From Cytophagales bacterium (GTDB lineage Bacteria; Bacteroidota; Bacteroidia; Cytophagales; Cyclobacteriaceae), in assembly GCA_017303795.1 (NCBI GenBank), contig JAFLBR010000012.1, positions 62,001 through 126,000 of the forward strand: a stretch of 64,000 nucleotides of DNA, given 5' to 3'. Both the position numbers and the translations under genes were made by a program. This document shows, piece after piece, positions 34,748 through 43,212 of this stretch (position 1 is its first letter; every line of letters starts with the position of its first letter). The notes beneath the pieces are model-generated. The model did no database searches. It was not told the origin of the DNA and was given only the letters and a program-made list of their open reading frames with translations.

Positions 34748-35728
34748 TTATCTGCCGGAATAGTTTCGAAGAATAAATTCAACAATCCACTTTTGAAGGA
34801 TTGTTTTTTGCTCCGGTGTAGCGAAGGCAAATCCATGATCAGCCCCCTCAACAAAATGAATTTCGTTTTTCACTTTCAGCGAATCCATTTTAGCCTGTAG
34901 TTTAATACTTTGATCAACGGGCACTACCCGATCTTTATCGCCATGAATGATAAGGGTGGGTGGGGCAGCGCTGGTAAGAAAATTGTAAGGAGAATATGTC
35001 TCCATCATTTGCTGCGCACGGACACTATCTTGTTTTGGGTCAAAACCAAAAATGAATTTTGGTAGATCCAGCCGTCCGCGTAGGCCATTCGGTAACTGCG
35101 CCAAGGCTGAATATAATGTATCGATAACGGGAGCCTGATAAATATCTTTTAATCGGGTGGGGCCGTACACCTCAACCACATACTTAAGTTGAATAGCAGG
35201 AAGTTCTTTGGGTTGATTTATGGTGGGTGAATAAGCAACCATCATGGCGATATGAGCACCGGCAGATTCACCAAAGAGGCCAACATTGTTTAAGTCAAAT
35301 TTATATTCAGTCGCATGCTCTTGAATCCATTTTAAAGCATCGGTAGCATCGCTAATGCAAGAAGGGAATGGGCTTTGATTGGACGTTGCCAACGTATAGT
35401 TGATGCTGATGATTGCATAACCGGATTTGCGCAGTTGGTTAGCCGCTTCATTGAAGCGATTGAAGTTTAACCCTTCTTTAATTCCAGTGACCCACGCGCC
35501 TCCGTGTATGTAAACAACTACAGGTATTTTATCATAAACATTTTGTGTGGGCAAGTAGATGTCGAGATCAAGTCCGTCTTTGTATTTGATGTTGCGTATA
35601 ACCTGCCCGGAAACGATGGGAGCATTATTGGCAATAAGATAGTATGCCAACGCTGAAGCCGAACCTGCGATTAGGATCAATAGGTAAATTAAAAATTTCC
35701 AACGCTTTTTCAACTTAGGTTGTGCCAT
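34748..35728 (-). CDS. Membrane-anchored alpha/beta-hydrolase (esterase, BD-FAE type)
   Basis: 326 residues. There is one N-terminal hydrophobic segment (about 12-33), then the BD-FAE/carboxylesterase fold. The oxyanion motif is VYIHGGAWVTG, the nucleophile is in LFGESAGAHIAMM, the catalytic Asp in IHGDKDRVVPV and the His in EGADHGFAFA. It should hydrolyse small esters in the periplasm or at the membrane surface; the substrate is unknown. Its 3' end is 6 bp from the tRNA-Arg-like sequence. Confidence 0.88.
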   Translation of the reverse strand: MAQPKLKKRWKFLIYLLILIAGSASALAYYLIANNAPIVSGQVIRNIKYKDGLDLDIYLPTQNVYDKIPVVVYIHGGAWVTGIKEGLNFNRFNEAANQLRKSGYAIISINYTLATSNQSPFPSCISDATDALKWIQEHATEYKFDLNNVGLFGESAGAHIAMMVAYSPTINQPKELPAIQLKYVVEVYGPTRLKDIYQAPVIDTLYSALAQLPNGLRGRLDLPKFIFGFDPKQDSVRAQQMMETYSPYNFLTSAAPPTLIIHGDKDRVVPVDQSIKLQAKMDSLKVKNEIHFVEGADHGFAFATPEQKTILQKWIVEFILRNYSGR

Positions 35729-35827
35729 GTCAAGAGGGAGTTTGTAAAATAGCGATAACTTCTATTTTGAATTATTTAACCAGAACGGAATACGTTGCGT
35801 TGAAGTTTCTCGATGATTAGTAATAAA

Positions 35828-36397
35828 TCACACCGGAAACACATTCCCTTTAAAAATCTTCACCGCTATGGCCAGCAGAATTACACCAAAAACCCTGCGC
35901 AGTACAGCAAAGCCTGATTTGCCGATTACACGCTCCAGCCAAGAGGAAGATCGCAGCACGAGGTAAACAAAAAGCAGATTTACAAGAATGCCAATCAACA
36001 CATTAGTCTCTGCATAAACTGCGCGCAACGAAAGAATGGTAGTTAACGTTCCGGCTCCGGCAATTAACGGAAATGCCAATGGCACAACGGAACCCGTACC
36101 TTTTGCATCGGGGTCATCTTTAATCAATGTTATTCCCAGAATCATTTCCATGGCTACAATAAAAATTACAATCGCTCCGGCCACAGCAAAAGAAGCCACA
36201 TCCAACCCAAAAAGATTTAGAATAGATTGCCCGAGGTAAAGAAACCCCACCATCAGCGCAGCCGAAATAAGTGTAGCTTTTTCAGCGTAAATACGCCCCT
36301 CTCTTTTTTTGATGAGAATTATAAAAGGCACTGAACCGATAATATCAATTACCGAGAAGAGAATTAATGATACCGAAAAAATTTCCTTGAAGTCCAT
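35828..36397 (-). CDS. MarC-family integral membrane protein
   Basis: 189 residues from the ATG at 36397. The frame extends further, but family members begin like MDFKEIFSVSLILFSVIDIIG. There are about six membrane helices, with the family motif GSVPFIILIKKREGR and PLAFPLIAGAGTLTTIL. MarC was linked to antibiotic resistance by early genetics, but the role was not confirmed and the transport substrate is unknown. It diverges from the membrane protein at 36434 with only 36 bp between the start codons. Confidence 0.88.
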   Translation of the reverse strand: MDFKEIFSVSLILFSVIDIIGSVPFIILIKKREGRIYAEKATLISAALMVGFLYLGQSILNLFGLDVASFAVAGAIVIFIVAMEMILGITLIKDDPDAKGTGSVVPLAFPLIAGAGTLTTILSLRAVYAETNVLIGILVNLLFVYLVLRSSSWLERVIGKSGFAVLRRVFGVILLAIAVKIFKGNVFPV

Positions 36398-36433
36398 AAA
36401 TAGAAATGCGATGCAAAGGTAGCAGAAAATTGA

Positions 36434-36985
36434 ATGGGCGGTTGGCTTATTGCTTATCTTTCCAAAGTGAAAAGGCAAAACCTATTTTGGTTAGTTACCG
36501 CAGCAACCATTGGCTGGATGTTGGTTATGCGCCCGGTTACGCCAACCAATATCATCGAGTTTGAGTTTGCACGCACGCCCGAGAAAGCTGTAAAAATTTT
36601 TATAGACTGGGGTGGAAGCGGAGTAGAGAAAGCAAAAATGAGTATTCTGCTTGATTTCGTTTTTCTGGTTCTTTACAGTTGGGCCATAAGCCTGGGATGT
36701 AAAGTAGCAGCAGGTTTTTCTAATACTTCAATCATTTCAAAAATCGGGTTACGGCTTTCGCGGATTATCTGGATGGCAGGTGCCTGCGACATGATAGAAA
36801 ATGTTTCGCTTCTGTTGGTGATGCGTAACCTGAACGCCATGCTTCTTGAACTTGCTTTTTGGACAGATGGTATCAAGTTCACAATAGTAATAATAGCCTT
36901 ACTTTTTATAATAGTTGCTTTTGGTATTGGCTTGACGCAGAAACTACTTCATTCGAACGAAAAGAATGACTCAACCTTTTCGTAA
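36434..36985 (+). CDS. Four-helix membrane protein of unknown function
   Basis: 183 residues. Hydrophobic segments lie at about 18-33, 68-90, 105-125 and 145-168. Recognisable but unassigned motifs are ILLDFVFLVLYSWAISLGC and GACDMIENVSLLLVM, an arrangement I have seen in Bacteroidota hypothetical proteins. No catalytic motif is evident. Its 3' end overlaps the 3' end of the convergent aminotransferase gene by 15 bp. Confidence 0.65.
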   Translation: MGGWLIAYLSKVKRQNLFWLVTAATIGWMLVMRPVTPTNIIEFEFARTPEKAVKIFIDWGGSGVEKAKMSILLDFVFLVLYSWAISLGCKVAAGFSNTSIISKIGLRLSRIIWMAGACDMIENVSLLLVMRNLNAMLLELAFWTDGIKFTIVIIALLFIIVAFGIGLTQKLLHSNEKNDSTFS

Positions 36986-38011
36986 AACATTCATCAACCT
37001 TTTACTGTCTGATGGTTTTATAGCCGGAAAATTGGCAATCCGGAAAGTAATTGGCTTCAACTTACCATAACCTTCTCCTAACAAAAAACCAGCTTTGAGC
37101 ACTCGTGATTTTGTAGCCTTGATTTGTGACTGAGTGCCAGTAACAGCAATTACCGTATCCGATCGGACAGCAATATTATTTATTAAAGGTTTGATGGTTT
37201 TTGTTTCCAGAAGTTTGTACCATTCTTTAGCCTGCTGTTTTAATCTTTTATGAATGACGAGAATGAAAGGTGAGTTTTGAAGTACCCGATACAATAAATA
37301 TATACCCAATACATTTGGTGTGTGCGTGGTCTGAAATTTTTCAGCAAACTGTAGTTGATGCACCAGACTATTGTAATGCGAACGTTCATTGAGTTGTTGC
37401 GCTTTGGTAACTGCACGAGGCGAACAAATCAATACAGCAAGTCCGGCAGGCAAGCCAAAACATTTTTGTGCAGAAGCAAACCAAATATCACCCACTGAAA
37501 AATCCAATGCTTGTCCACCCATTGACGATGTGGCATCAATAGCAATTAGCTTAGCTGGATTTTTTTTACGCACTTCACGTAAGATTTTATTGCTTACCTG
37601 CGTGCCATTACTGGTTTCGTTTTGTGTAATGCAGATTACATCGCCAGCATAAACGGCAACGGGTAATTCTTGTTGCGGATCGAATCTTATACTTGCGGCA
37701 CCCGGGTTTAATGCTAGTGTGTAGGTAAACCATTTTTTACCGAATGCACCATTATATATGTGTGTACTGGTTTGCTTGATCAGCGATTGCGCAATTACTT
37801 CCCAGCATTCTGTAGCAGACGACAAGAACAAAACTGTGTACGATTTTGGAGTGCGAAGTTTCTTCTTTAGTTCATTGGAAGTTTTCTTCACTAAATCCAA
37901 GCATGCTGCACTGCGGTGATTCATACTCAGTACACCCAGCCGTTGTGCATCCTTCACATACGAAGGTATTTTGTTATGGACTTGCGAAGGGCCTGGGTAG
38001 AAGGAAATCAT
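36971..38011 (-). CDS. Class V aminotransferase, phosphoserine-aminotransferase-like
   Basis: 346 residues. A PLP-dependent class V fold starts with ISFYPGPSQV and MNHRSAACLDL, as in SerC and alanine-glyoxylate aminotransferases. The Schiff-base Lys is in FASAQKCFGLPAG, with the preceding Asp in AIDATSSMGG and the SerC-like QNETSNGTQV. It most likely makes phosphoserine for serine synthesis, with other small amino acids as an alternative. No serA is adjacent. A small membrane protein gene lies 12 bp after... on the leftward side its end overlaps the 36434 gene. Confidence 0.82.
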   Translation of the reverse strand: MISFYPGPSQVHNKIPSYVKDAQRLGVLSMNHRSAACLDLVKKTSNELKKKLRTPKSYTVLFLSSATECWEVIAQSLIKQTSTHIYNGAFGKKWFTYTLALNPGAASIRFDPQQELPVAVYAGDVICITQNETSNGTQVSNKILREVRKKNPAKLIAIDATSSMGGQALDFSVGDIWFASAQKCFGLPAGLAVLICSPRAVTKAQQLNERSHYNSLVHQLQFAEKFQTTHTPNVLGIYLLYRVLQNSPFILVIHKRLKQQAKEWYKLLETKTIKPLINNIAVRSDTVIAVTGTQSQIKATKSRVLKAGFLLGEGYGKLKPITFRIANFPAIKPSDSKRLMNVLRKG

Positions 38012-38023
38012 TCTCTAGTTCGT

Positions 38024-38512
38024 TTATCGGGTAAGCTCACGTAGAATTCTGCTGAAATAATGTTGTAAATCCAGTTCGCTTTCCTGAATAGAGATGAATC
38101 TTACAATCATCAAACCAATTTGAATTAGAATATAGATTACTGCTGTAGCAATTGACGGTGATAAAAGAATAATCGGAATAAATACAAGAGTAAAAATAAT
38201 AGCAATTAACCAAGTAAAGAATTTCAAACCACCTGTATCAGGAAAATAGTTGACAATTATTTTAGTTTGATTGCCGTTGTCATGAAGTTCTGCTTTAATT
38301 ATGCCTGTAGACTGAAACTTCCTTGCTAAAATATTGTAGTTTCGTTTAACCAGTAACAATTTTTCATTTACAGAAATACTGGCCAGCTCAAGATATTTTG
38401 GATCCATTTTTTCCCATAAATCGGGCTTGTGATCCTTTACTTTATCTTGAATTTTAAGAATAAATTCTTCCAATGGTAGGGAAACAAAATAAGTTTTTTT
38501 TTGGATACTCAT
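38024..38512 (-). CDS. Hypothetical protein with two C-terminal membrane segments
   Basis: The minus-strand frame extends to 38818, but that part lies inside the well-supported hydrolase gene, so I place the start at the ATG at 38512 (MSIQKKTYFVSLPLEEFI); an ATG at 38611 is possible. 162 residues. A soluble N-terminal half of about 90 residues is followed by two hydrophobic segments (FFTWLIAIIFTLVFIPIILL and ATAVIYILIQIGLMIV). No family is recognised. It starts upstream of the aminotransferase on the same strand (12 bp between its stop and that ATG). Confidence 0.55.
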   Translation of the reverse strand: MSIQKKTYFVSLPLEEFILKIQDKVKDHKPDLWEKMDPKYLELASISVNEKLLLVKRNYNILARKFQSTGIIKAELHDNGNQTKIIVNYFPDTGGLKFFTWLIAIIFTLVFIPIILLSPSIATAVIYILIQIGLMIVRFISIQESELDLQHYFSRILRELTR

Positions 38513-38635
38513 CTCTGGGAAGCTCTTATCAAAACTTTTCTTTAACACGATTAAAGATGCAAAAAACTTGTCAATACGAACCTGTGATTTATGGTAAATT
38601 ATTCTGTACATTTCCTCAACCGAAAAACAACTGCC

Positions 38636-39520
38636 ATGAAACCACTTCAAAAGGAAGACATCAAACAAGAAGTTTTTGATCTGTATGACGATTATGCCCA
38701 TAACCGGATTGACCGGAGAACGTTTCTGGAAAAACTTTCGATGTATGCAGTGGGTGGTGTAACCGTAGCTGCGTTGCTCAGTTTTATCAGCCCCGATTAT
38801 CAGATCATTCAGGTGCAAGCCAACGATCCACGCCTAAAGTCCGACTATATAAATTACGATTCGCCCAAAGGCGGAGGTTCCATAAAGGGTTTACTTTCCA
38901 AACCGGCCGATGCAAAAGGAAAACTACCGGGTGTGGTGGTGGTGCATGAAAATCGTGGTCTGAATCCATACATTGAAGATGTTGGCAGAAGAGCCGCGCT
39001 TGCTGGTTTTATTTCATTAGCACCCGATGCGCTAACTCCATTAGGTGGTTATCCCGGTAATGATGATGAAGGTCGAACGTTGCAAAGCAAACGCGATCGG
39101 AATGAAATGCTGGAAGATTTTATTGCGGCCTTTTATCATTTAAAGTCTCATCCCGATTGTAACGGAAAAGTAGGTGTAGTAGGTTTTTGTTTCGGTGGTT
39201 GGATTTCGAATATGATGGCGGTACGCGTACCAGAGTTGGCGGCAGCGGTTCCGTTTTATGGTGGTCAGGCACCGGCAGCTGATGTTCCAAAAATCAATGC
39301 TCCTTTATTGTTGCACTTTGCCAGCTTGGATACCCGTGTAAACGAAGGCTGGCCTGCTTACGAGCAAGCATTAAAAGAAAACAATAAAAAATATATCGCT
39401 CACATGTATCCCGATGTTAATCATGGGTTTCATAATGATAGCACACCACGTTTCGATAAACCCGCTGCTGAGTTAGCGTGGCAACGCACGGTAGATTTCT
39501 TTAAAGAAAACCTGAAGTAA
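38636..39520 (+). CDS. Dienelactone-hydrolase-family protein, exported
   Basis: 294 residues from the ATG at 38636. The N-terminus has a Tat-like motif ([20 protein letters not shown]), so export is likely. The alpha/beta-hydrolase fold has the DLH nucleophile Cys in [10 protein letters not shown], Asp in FASLDTRVN and His in DVNHGFHND. Dienelactone hydrolases open dienelactones in chlorocatechol degradation, but Tat-exported relatives are widespread in bacteria without that pathway, so the substrate is unknown. The stop is 1 bp from that of the convergent gene at 39522. Confidence 0.88.
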   Translation: MKPLQKEDIKQEVFDLYDDYAHNRIDRRTFLEKLSMYAVGGVTVAALLSFISPDYQIIQVQANDPRLKSDYINYDSPKGGGSIKGLLSKPADAKGKLPGVVVVHENRGLNPYIEDVGRRAALAGFISLAPDALTPLGGYPGNDDEGRTLQSKRDRNEMLEDFIAAFYHLKSHPDCNGKVGVVGFCFGGWISNMMAVRVPELAAAVPFYGGQAPAADVPKINAPLLLHFASLDTRVNEGWPAYEQALKENNKKYIAHMYPDVNHGFHNDSTPRFDKPAAELAWQRTVDFFKENLK

Positions 39521-39521
39521 C

Positions 39522-40097
39522 TTAGTTTAGCTCAAGCTTTGTTAAACGCTTATATCCAAAGTAACCCTTCGCTTTAGCGTTAAATAAATCTACATTGCGA
39601 TACGTTAGTGTAACCTTCTTACCAATCAATTTTTTATAGTCACTTAAAAAATCTTGTGCCCCCTCAACTTCTGTTAACCAGACTAATCTTACCTCCTGAT
39701 TTGTGGTTAATTTAAGTGTGATAAATAGAAACTCTTTTTCTTCAACGGATTTTACAACTCCTGTAACAGATTCATCCGGATTAGGTGGAGGCGGTGGTAC
39801 TTCCGATTCCTCCATCAGTTTCGAAAAAACATCAGGGCAAATAGGTGCCATTTGCACACCTACCTTTTCGCCAAACTTTCGCATAGCCTCACCATCGGCC
39901 ATGTCTACTTCTATTTTGCGAGCCTGAACAACTTCAAACATGCAAAGCCCCAGCGCCATTTCAATTGATTTTTTTGAAGCGTTGCTGAGGTTTTTCTTCT
40001 GTATACAGTCACAGGTTTCCTGCGCAATGCCTTTGTAATCTTCTTGTGCAAATGCTAGTTTAGAAACAAACAGTAATGCGAGAATCAATTTTTTCAT
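39522..40097 (-). CDS. Secreted protein of unknown function
   Basis: 191 residues from the ATG at 40097, which gives a clean signal peptide (MKKLILALLFVSKLAFAQ). The first half has four Cys in a helical pattern (ETCDCIQKKN, ALGLCMFE, APICPDVF). A proline run (PPPPPNPDE) separates it from a second half that looks like a small beta-barrel fold (VTGVVKSVEEKEFLFITLKL). The Cys-rich half resembles short secreted Bacteroidota proteins without assigned function. Confidence 0.65.
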   Translation of the reverse strand: MKKLILALLFVSKLAFAQEDYKGIAQETCDCIQKKNLSNASKKSIEMALGLCMFEVVQARKIEVDMADGEAMRKFGEKVGVQMAPICPDVFSKLMEESEVPPPPPNPDESVTGVVKSVEEKEFLFITLKLTTNQEVRLVWLTEVEGAQDFLSDYKKLIGKKVTLTYRNVDLFNAKAKGYFGYKRLTKLELN

Positions 40098-40185
40098 GAC
40101 GGTCAAATGTTAGAGATAGAAAGGTAGGTATAATCTTTTAAATCTGGAGCGTGAGGCTCTTACGTATTTACGGTTCGTTTTATTA

Positions 40186-43100
40186 TTAGAGATTCAGATC
40201 AACCGAACTTTTGCTCAACTGTTGTTGATAGTCTTTCGGGTTTAAACCGTACTCAGCCTTAAAGCATTTGGAAAAGTAGGAGAGATTCGCAAAACCAACT
40301 TCATACATAATCTCCGTTACGTTACCACCCTTGTTGCGCAGCAAAATAGCGGCCTTCTTAAGCCGATACTTTTTAATAATATCATTAGTAGAAAGTTGCG
40401 TAAGCGATTTTAGTTTTCGGTATAAGTAGGAGGCACTCATTCCGATCTCTTCGCTTAACTGTTCTACACCAAAACCCGGATCAGAAATATTGGCTTCGAT
40501 GACATTCATTACTTTCTTCACAAACTTCTCATCTTCATTTTCTTTGTTAGTAGTAATTGGTGGGGTATGGAGTATCTGTTTCAGGTAATTCGTCAATTCT
40601 TGTTTGCGTGCCAGTAAATGATCTATGTGTGCTTCCAGCAAATCAATGTCAAAAGGTTTGGTAATGTACACATCGGCTCCTTCGCGAATTCCCTCCGCTT
40701 GTTGCGTTACCAGGGTACGTGCCGTTATCAGAATAATACCAATGTGGCTTGTGCTGGAATTCTCCTTTATTTTTTTACAAAATGTTATGCCATCCATAAC
40801 GGGCATCATCACATCGCTTATTATTACTTCGGGTAAGAAACTACTGGTTTTCTGTAATCCTTCTTCTCCATTTTCGGCTGAAATGAAATTGTATTTGTGT
40901 GCCAGGCTGATCTGCACAAACTCGATCATGTCTGGACTATCATCAATCAGTAGTACCAAGGGTTTGTTCGATTGCAGATCAAGACGATAAGCTTTCTGAG
41001 GTAAATGAGTTGGCACTTTAGTAGCCACTAATTCTAATTCTTGTTCTTCGTGTATGGAATCTACCGGAAGGTGATGCTTACCTAATGGAAGTTGAACAAC
41101 AAACGTAGTTCCTTTTCCCTTTACACTTTCAACCTGAATTTGTCCGTAGTGTAGCTTAATGTATTCAGAGGCTAATGCAAGGCCGATGCCGGTGCCACTT
41201 TCCATCAAGCGGGCTTCATCCGTTTGATAAAATGGTTGGAATATTTTCTCCTTTTCATGAGCATTTAATCCAATACCGCTATCACTGATTTCAATTATTG
41301 CCGAACCATCAGGAAATCCTTCTGAAGGTGAACCTTGCTTCAGGTTAACGTGAATGGTGCCACCTTGTGGCGTAAACTTAAATGCATTAGAAAGAATATT
41401 GAATAATACAGTCTCAATCTTCTCGCTATCCATCCAAACCGGCAACTCTTGCAAATCAGCCTGAAAGTGGTAATTAATTTTCTTTCGATGGGCTTTATCG
41501 GTAAAGAGCGTCTGGATTTCGTGTGTAAATGCAACAAGATTGGTGCGACTAATTTTTATTTCAAGTTTGTCGTTCTCTAATTTTCTAAAATCCAAAATTT
41601 GATTGATTACCCGCAATAACCGATGTGAATTTTTTTCGGCCAGGCTAATTAAACTACGACTGGTTGAATCAAGCGTACCCTGTTTGAGAAGTTGCTGTAT
41701 GGGTGGCATAATCAAACTTACAGGAGTCCGAAGTTCGTGCGAGATGTTGGTGAAGAATTGTTGCCGTGCCTGAATAAGTGCTTCGCCATGTTGTTTCTCA
41801 ATCCGTGCTATATTTAGCTCGTTTTGCAATTTTAAACGGGTACTATATATGCGCATCCCAATAACGATGGAGGTTATTAGTAATACTCCGTAAAGCGCAA
41901 GAAACACTGTACTCAAAAATAACGGTGGTTTTACTTTAATAGTTAAAACAGCTTCCTGTTCGCTCCATTGTCCGTAGTTATTGGAACCGCGTACCCGGAA
42001 TGTGTAATTTCCGGACGATAAATTGGAATAGATGGCAAAATTTTTCTGCCCTGAAGTATATAGCCAATCTTCATCAAAGCCTTCTAACATATATGCGTAA
42101 ATGTTTGCATGGGGTTGCCAGTAATGCAGCGAAGAAAACTGCATGGCTATTGACCGATGTGCATAATCTACAGGCAGATGCGAGGCGATAGAAATATCGC
42201 GATCAAGCACATGGCGACCAATGGTATCGCCTTGGTTAACAGTTTTGTTATTGATGGCAAGCGAAGTGATATAAACTTTAGGTTGAAAATTTAGAAGTTG
42301 AGTACGGCTTGTTTGAATGGTGAGATAACCATTATCGCCACCAAACAAAAGCTCACCTTGCGGATTGCGGGCACTGCAACCTGAATAGAAACTTTTAAGG
42401 GGCAGGTTCTGATCTAATGGAAAAAGTTCTGTAACACGCGCAAGAGGGGAATACTTAATGACAAAGTGATTGGTAGTACCCCAGATATTTCCATCGTTAT
42501 CTTCGTTAAGGCTACTAATCAATACATCACGCCCGGTCTTGATAGCATGAAAGTTCGATTTGTTTTGCTGTGGGTCGTATTCAATCAAACCGTTTTGTGT
42601 ACCAGCCCACACTTTATTTTTGGAAGAGTAGAATAATCCATGAATATCATTCTTAGTAGCTTCCGAATTTGCTGCTTCAATTTTTTCTTGCTTGCCAGTG
42701 GTAAGATCAAGCCGGTACAAATCGTTATACATGGCAAACCAAAGTGAGTTTGCGCCAGCTACAATTTTTTCAGAACCAAATTCATCTGACACACGCTCAA
42801 ACCTGAGTAGGTCTATGTTTTTCAGATCGCCCTGTGTTTTAAACAAACCACCCTGGTATGTACTTACCCACATGGTATTATCTGGGCCACGTAGTATGCG
42901 TGCAATGTAGTTAGTAATAAGTCCATTGGTTGGATTGGCCGTAATGGCATACATTTTTTGATTTGCCTCATCCCAGATGTTTATTCCGCCTGCGGTGCCA
43001 ATCCAGATTCTGTTGTATGCATCTTCTTCCAGTGCATACACGTTGTTGAGTAAGATTTTTTGTGGTGCTTTGCTATTGGTATCAAAAATAAATATGATTT

Positions 43101-43212
43101 TCCCGGTCGTGTGATAGAGACCGTGTCTACACATAACAACGGCACTACAAGCTATACCACCAAACGAAGGATGGAATATGATCACGGCAGTCGGCTTAAG
43201 AGAGTGTACCAT
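40186..43212 (-). CDS. Hybrid two-component regulator (HTCS type), 5'-truncated
   Basis: The native sequence seems to begin only near 43086 (about residue 43, FDTNSKAPQK). The first 42 residues are translated from the opposite strand of the RHS gene and there is no signal peptide. In order: incomplete beta-propeller repeats (YNRIWIGTAGGINIWD), a Y_Y_Y domain near 370-425, a membrane helix near 430-452, a HisKA domain with H in FTNISHELRTPV near 490, an HATPase domain to about 715, a receiver with D near 802 (VIISDVMMPVMDG), and an AraC-type HTH near 905-1000. Such regulators control polysaccharide-use genes; two GH13 genes lie 4.7 kb away. Loss of the sensor start suggests it is now inactive. 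Confidence 0.82.
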   Translation of the reverse strand: MVHSLKPTAVIIFHPSFGGIACSAVVMCRHGLYHTTGKIIFIFDTNSKAPQKILLNNVYALEEDAYNRIWIGTAGGINIWDEANQKMYAITANPTNGLITNYIARILRGPDNTMWVSTYQGGLFKTQGDLKNIDLLRFERVSDEFGSEKIVAGANSLWFAMYNDLYRLDLTTGKQEKIEAANSEATKNDIHGLFYSSKNKVWAGTQNGLIEYDPQQNKSNFHAIKTGRDVLISSLNEDNDGNIWGTTNHFVIKYSPLARVTELFPLDQNLPLKSFYSGCSARNPQGELLFGGDNGYLTIQTSRTQLLNFQPKVYITSLAINNKTVNQGDTIGRHVLDRDISIASHLPVDYAHRSIAMQFSSLHYWQPHANIYAYMLEGFDEDWLYTSGQKNFAIYSNLSSGNYTFRVRGSNNYGQWSEQEAVLTIKVKPPLFLSTVFLALYGVLLITSIVIGMRIYSTRLKLQNELNIARIEKQHGEALIQARQQFFTNISHELRTPVSLIMPPIQQLLKQGTLDSTSRSLISLAEKNSHRLLRVINQILDFRKLENDKLEIKISRTNLVAFTHEIQTLFTDKAHRKKINYHFQADLQELPVWMDSEKIETVLFNILSNAFKFTPQGGTIHVNLKQGSPSEGFPDGSAIIEISDSGIGLNAHEKEKIFQPFYQTDEARLMESGTGIGLALASEYIKLHYGQIQVESVKGKGTTFVVQLPLGKHHLPVDSIHEEQELELVATKVPTHLPQKAYRLDLQSNKPLVLLIDDSPDMIEFVQISLAHKYNFISAENGEEGLQKTSSFLPEVIISDVMMPVMDGITFCKKIKENSSTSHIGIILITARTLVTQQAEGIREGADVYITKPFDIDLLEAHIDHLLARKQELTNYLKQILHTPPITTNKENEDEKFVKKVMNVIEANISDPGFGVEQLSEEIGMSASYLYRKLKSLTQLSTNDIIKKYRLKKAAILLRNKGGNVTEIMYEVGFANLSYFSKCFKAEYGLNPKDYQQQLSKSSVDLNL

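Noticed and set aside
38513-38818. N-terminal extension of the minus-strand gene at 38024
   Set aside because: It overlaps the start of the dienelactone-hydrolase gene, and its translation has no domain; an ATG at 38512 gives a sensible protein.
43090-43212. First 42 residues of the HTCS reading frame as real protein
   Set aside because: They are antisense to well-matched RHS repeat sequence and resemble nothing in sensor regulators.
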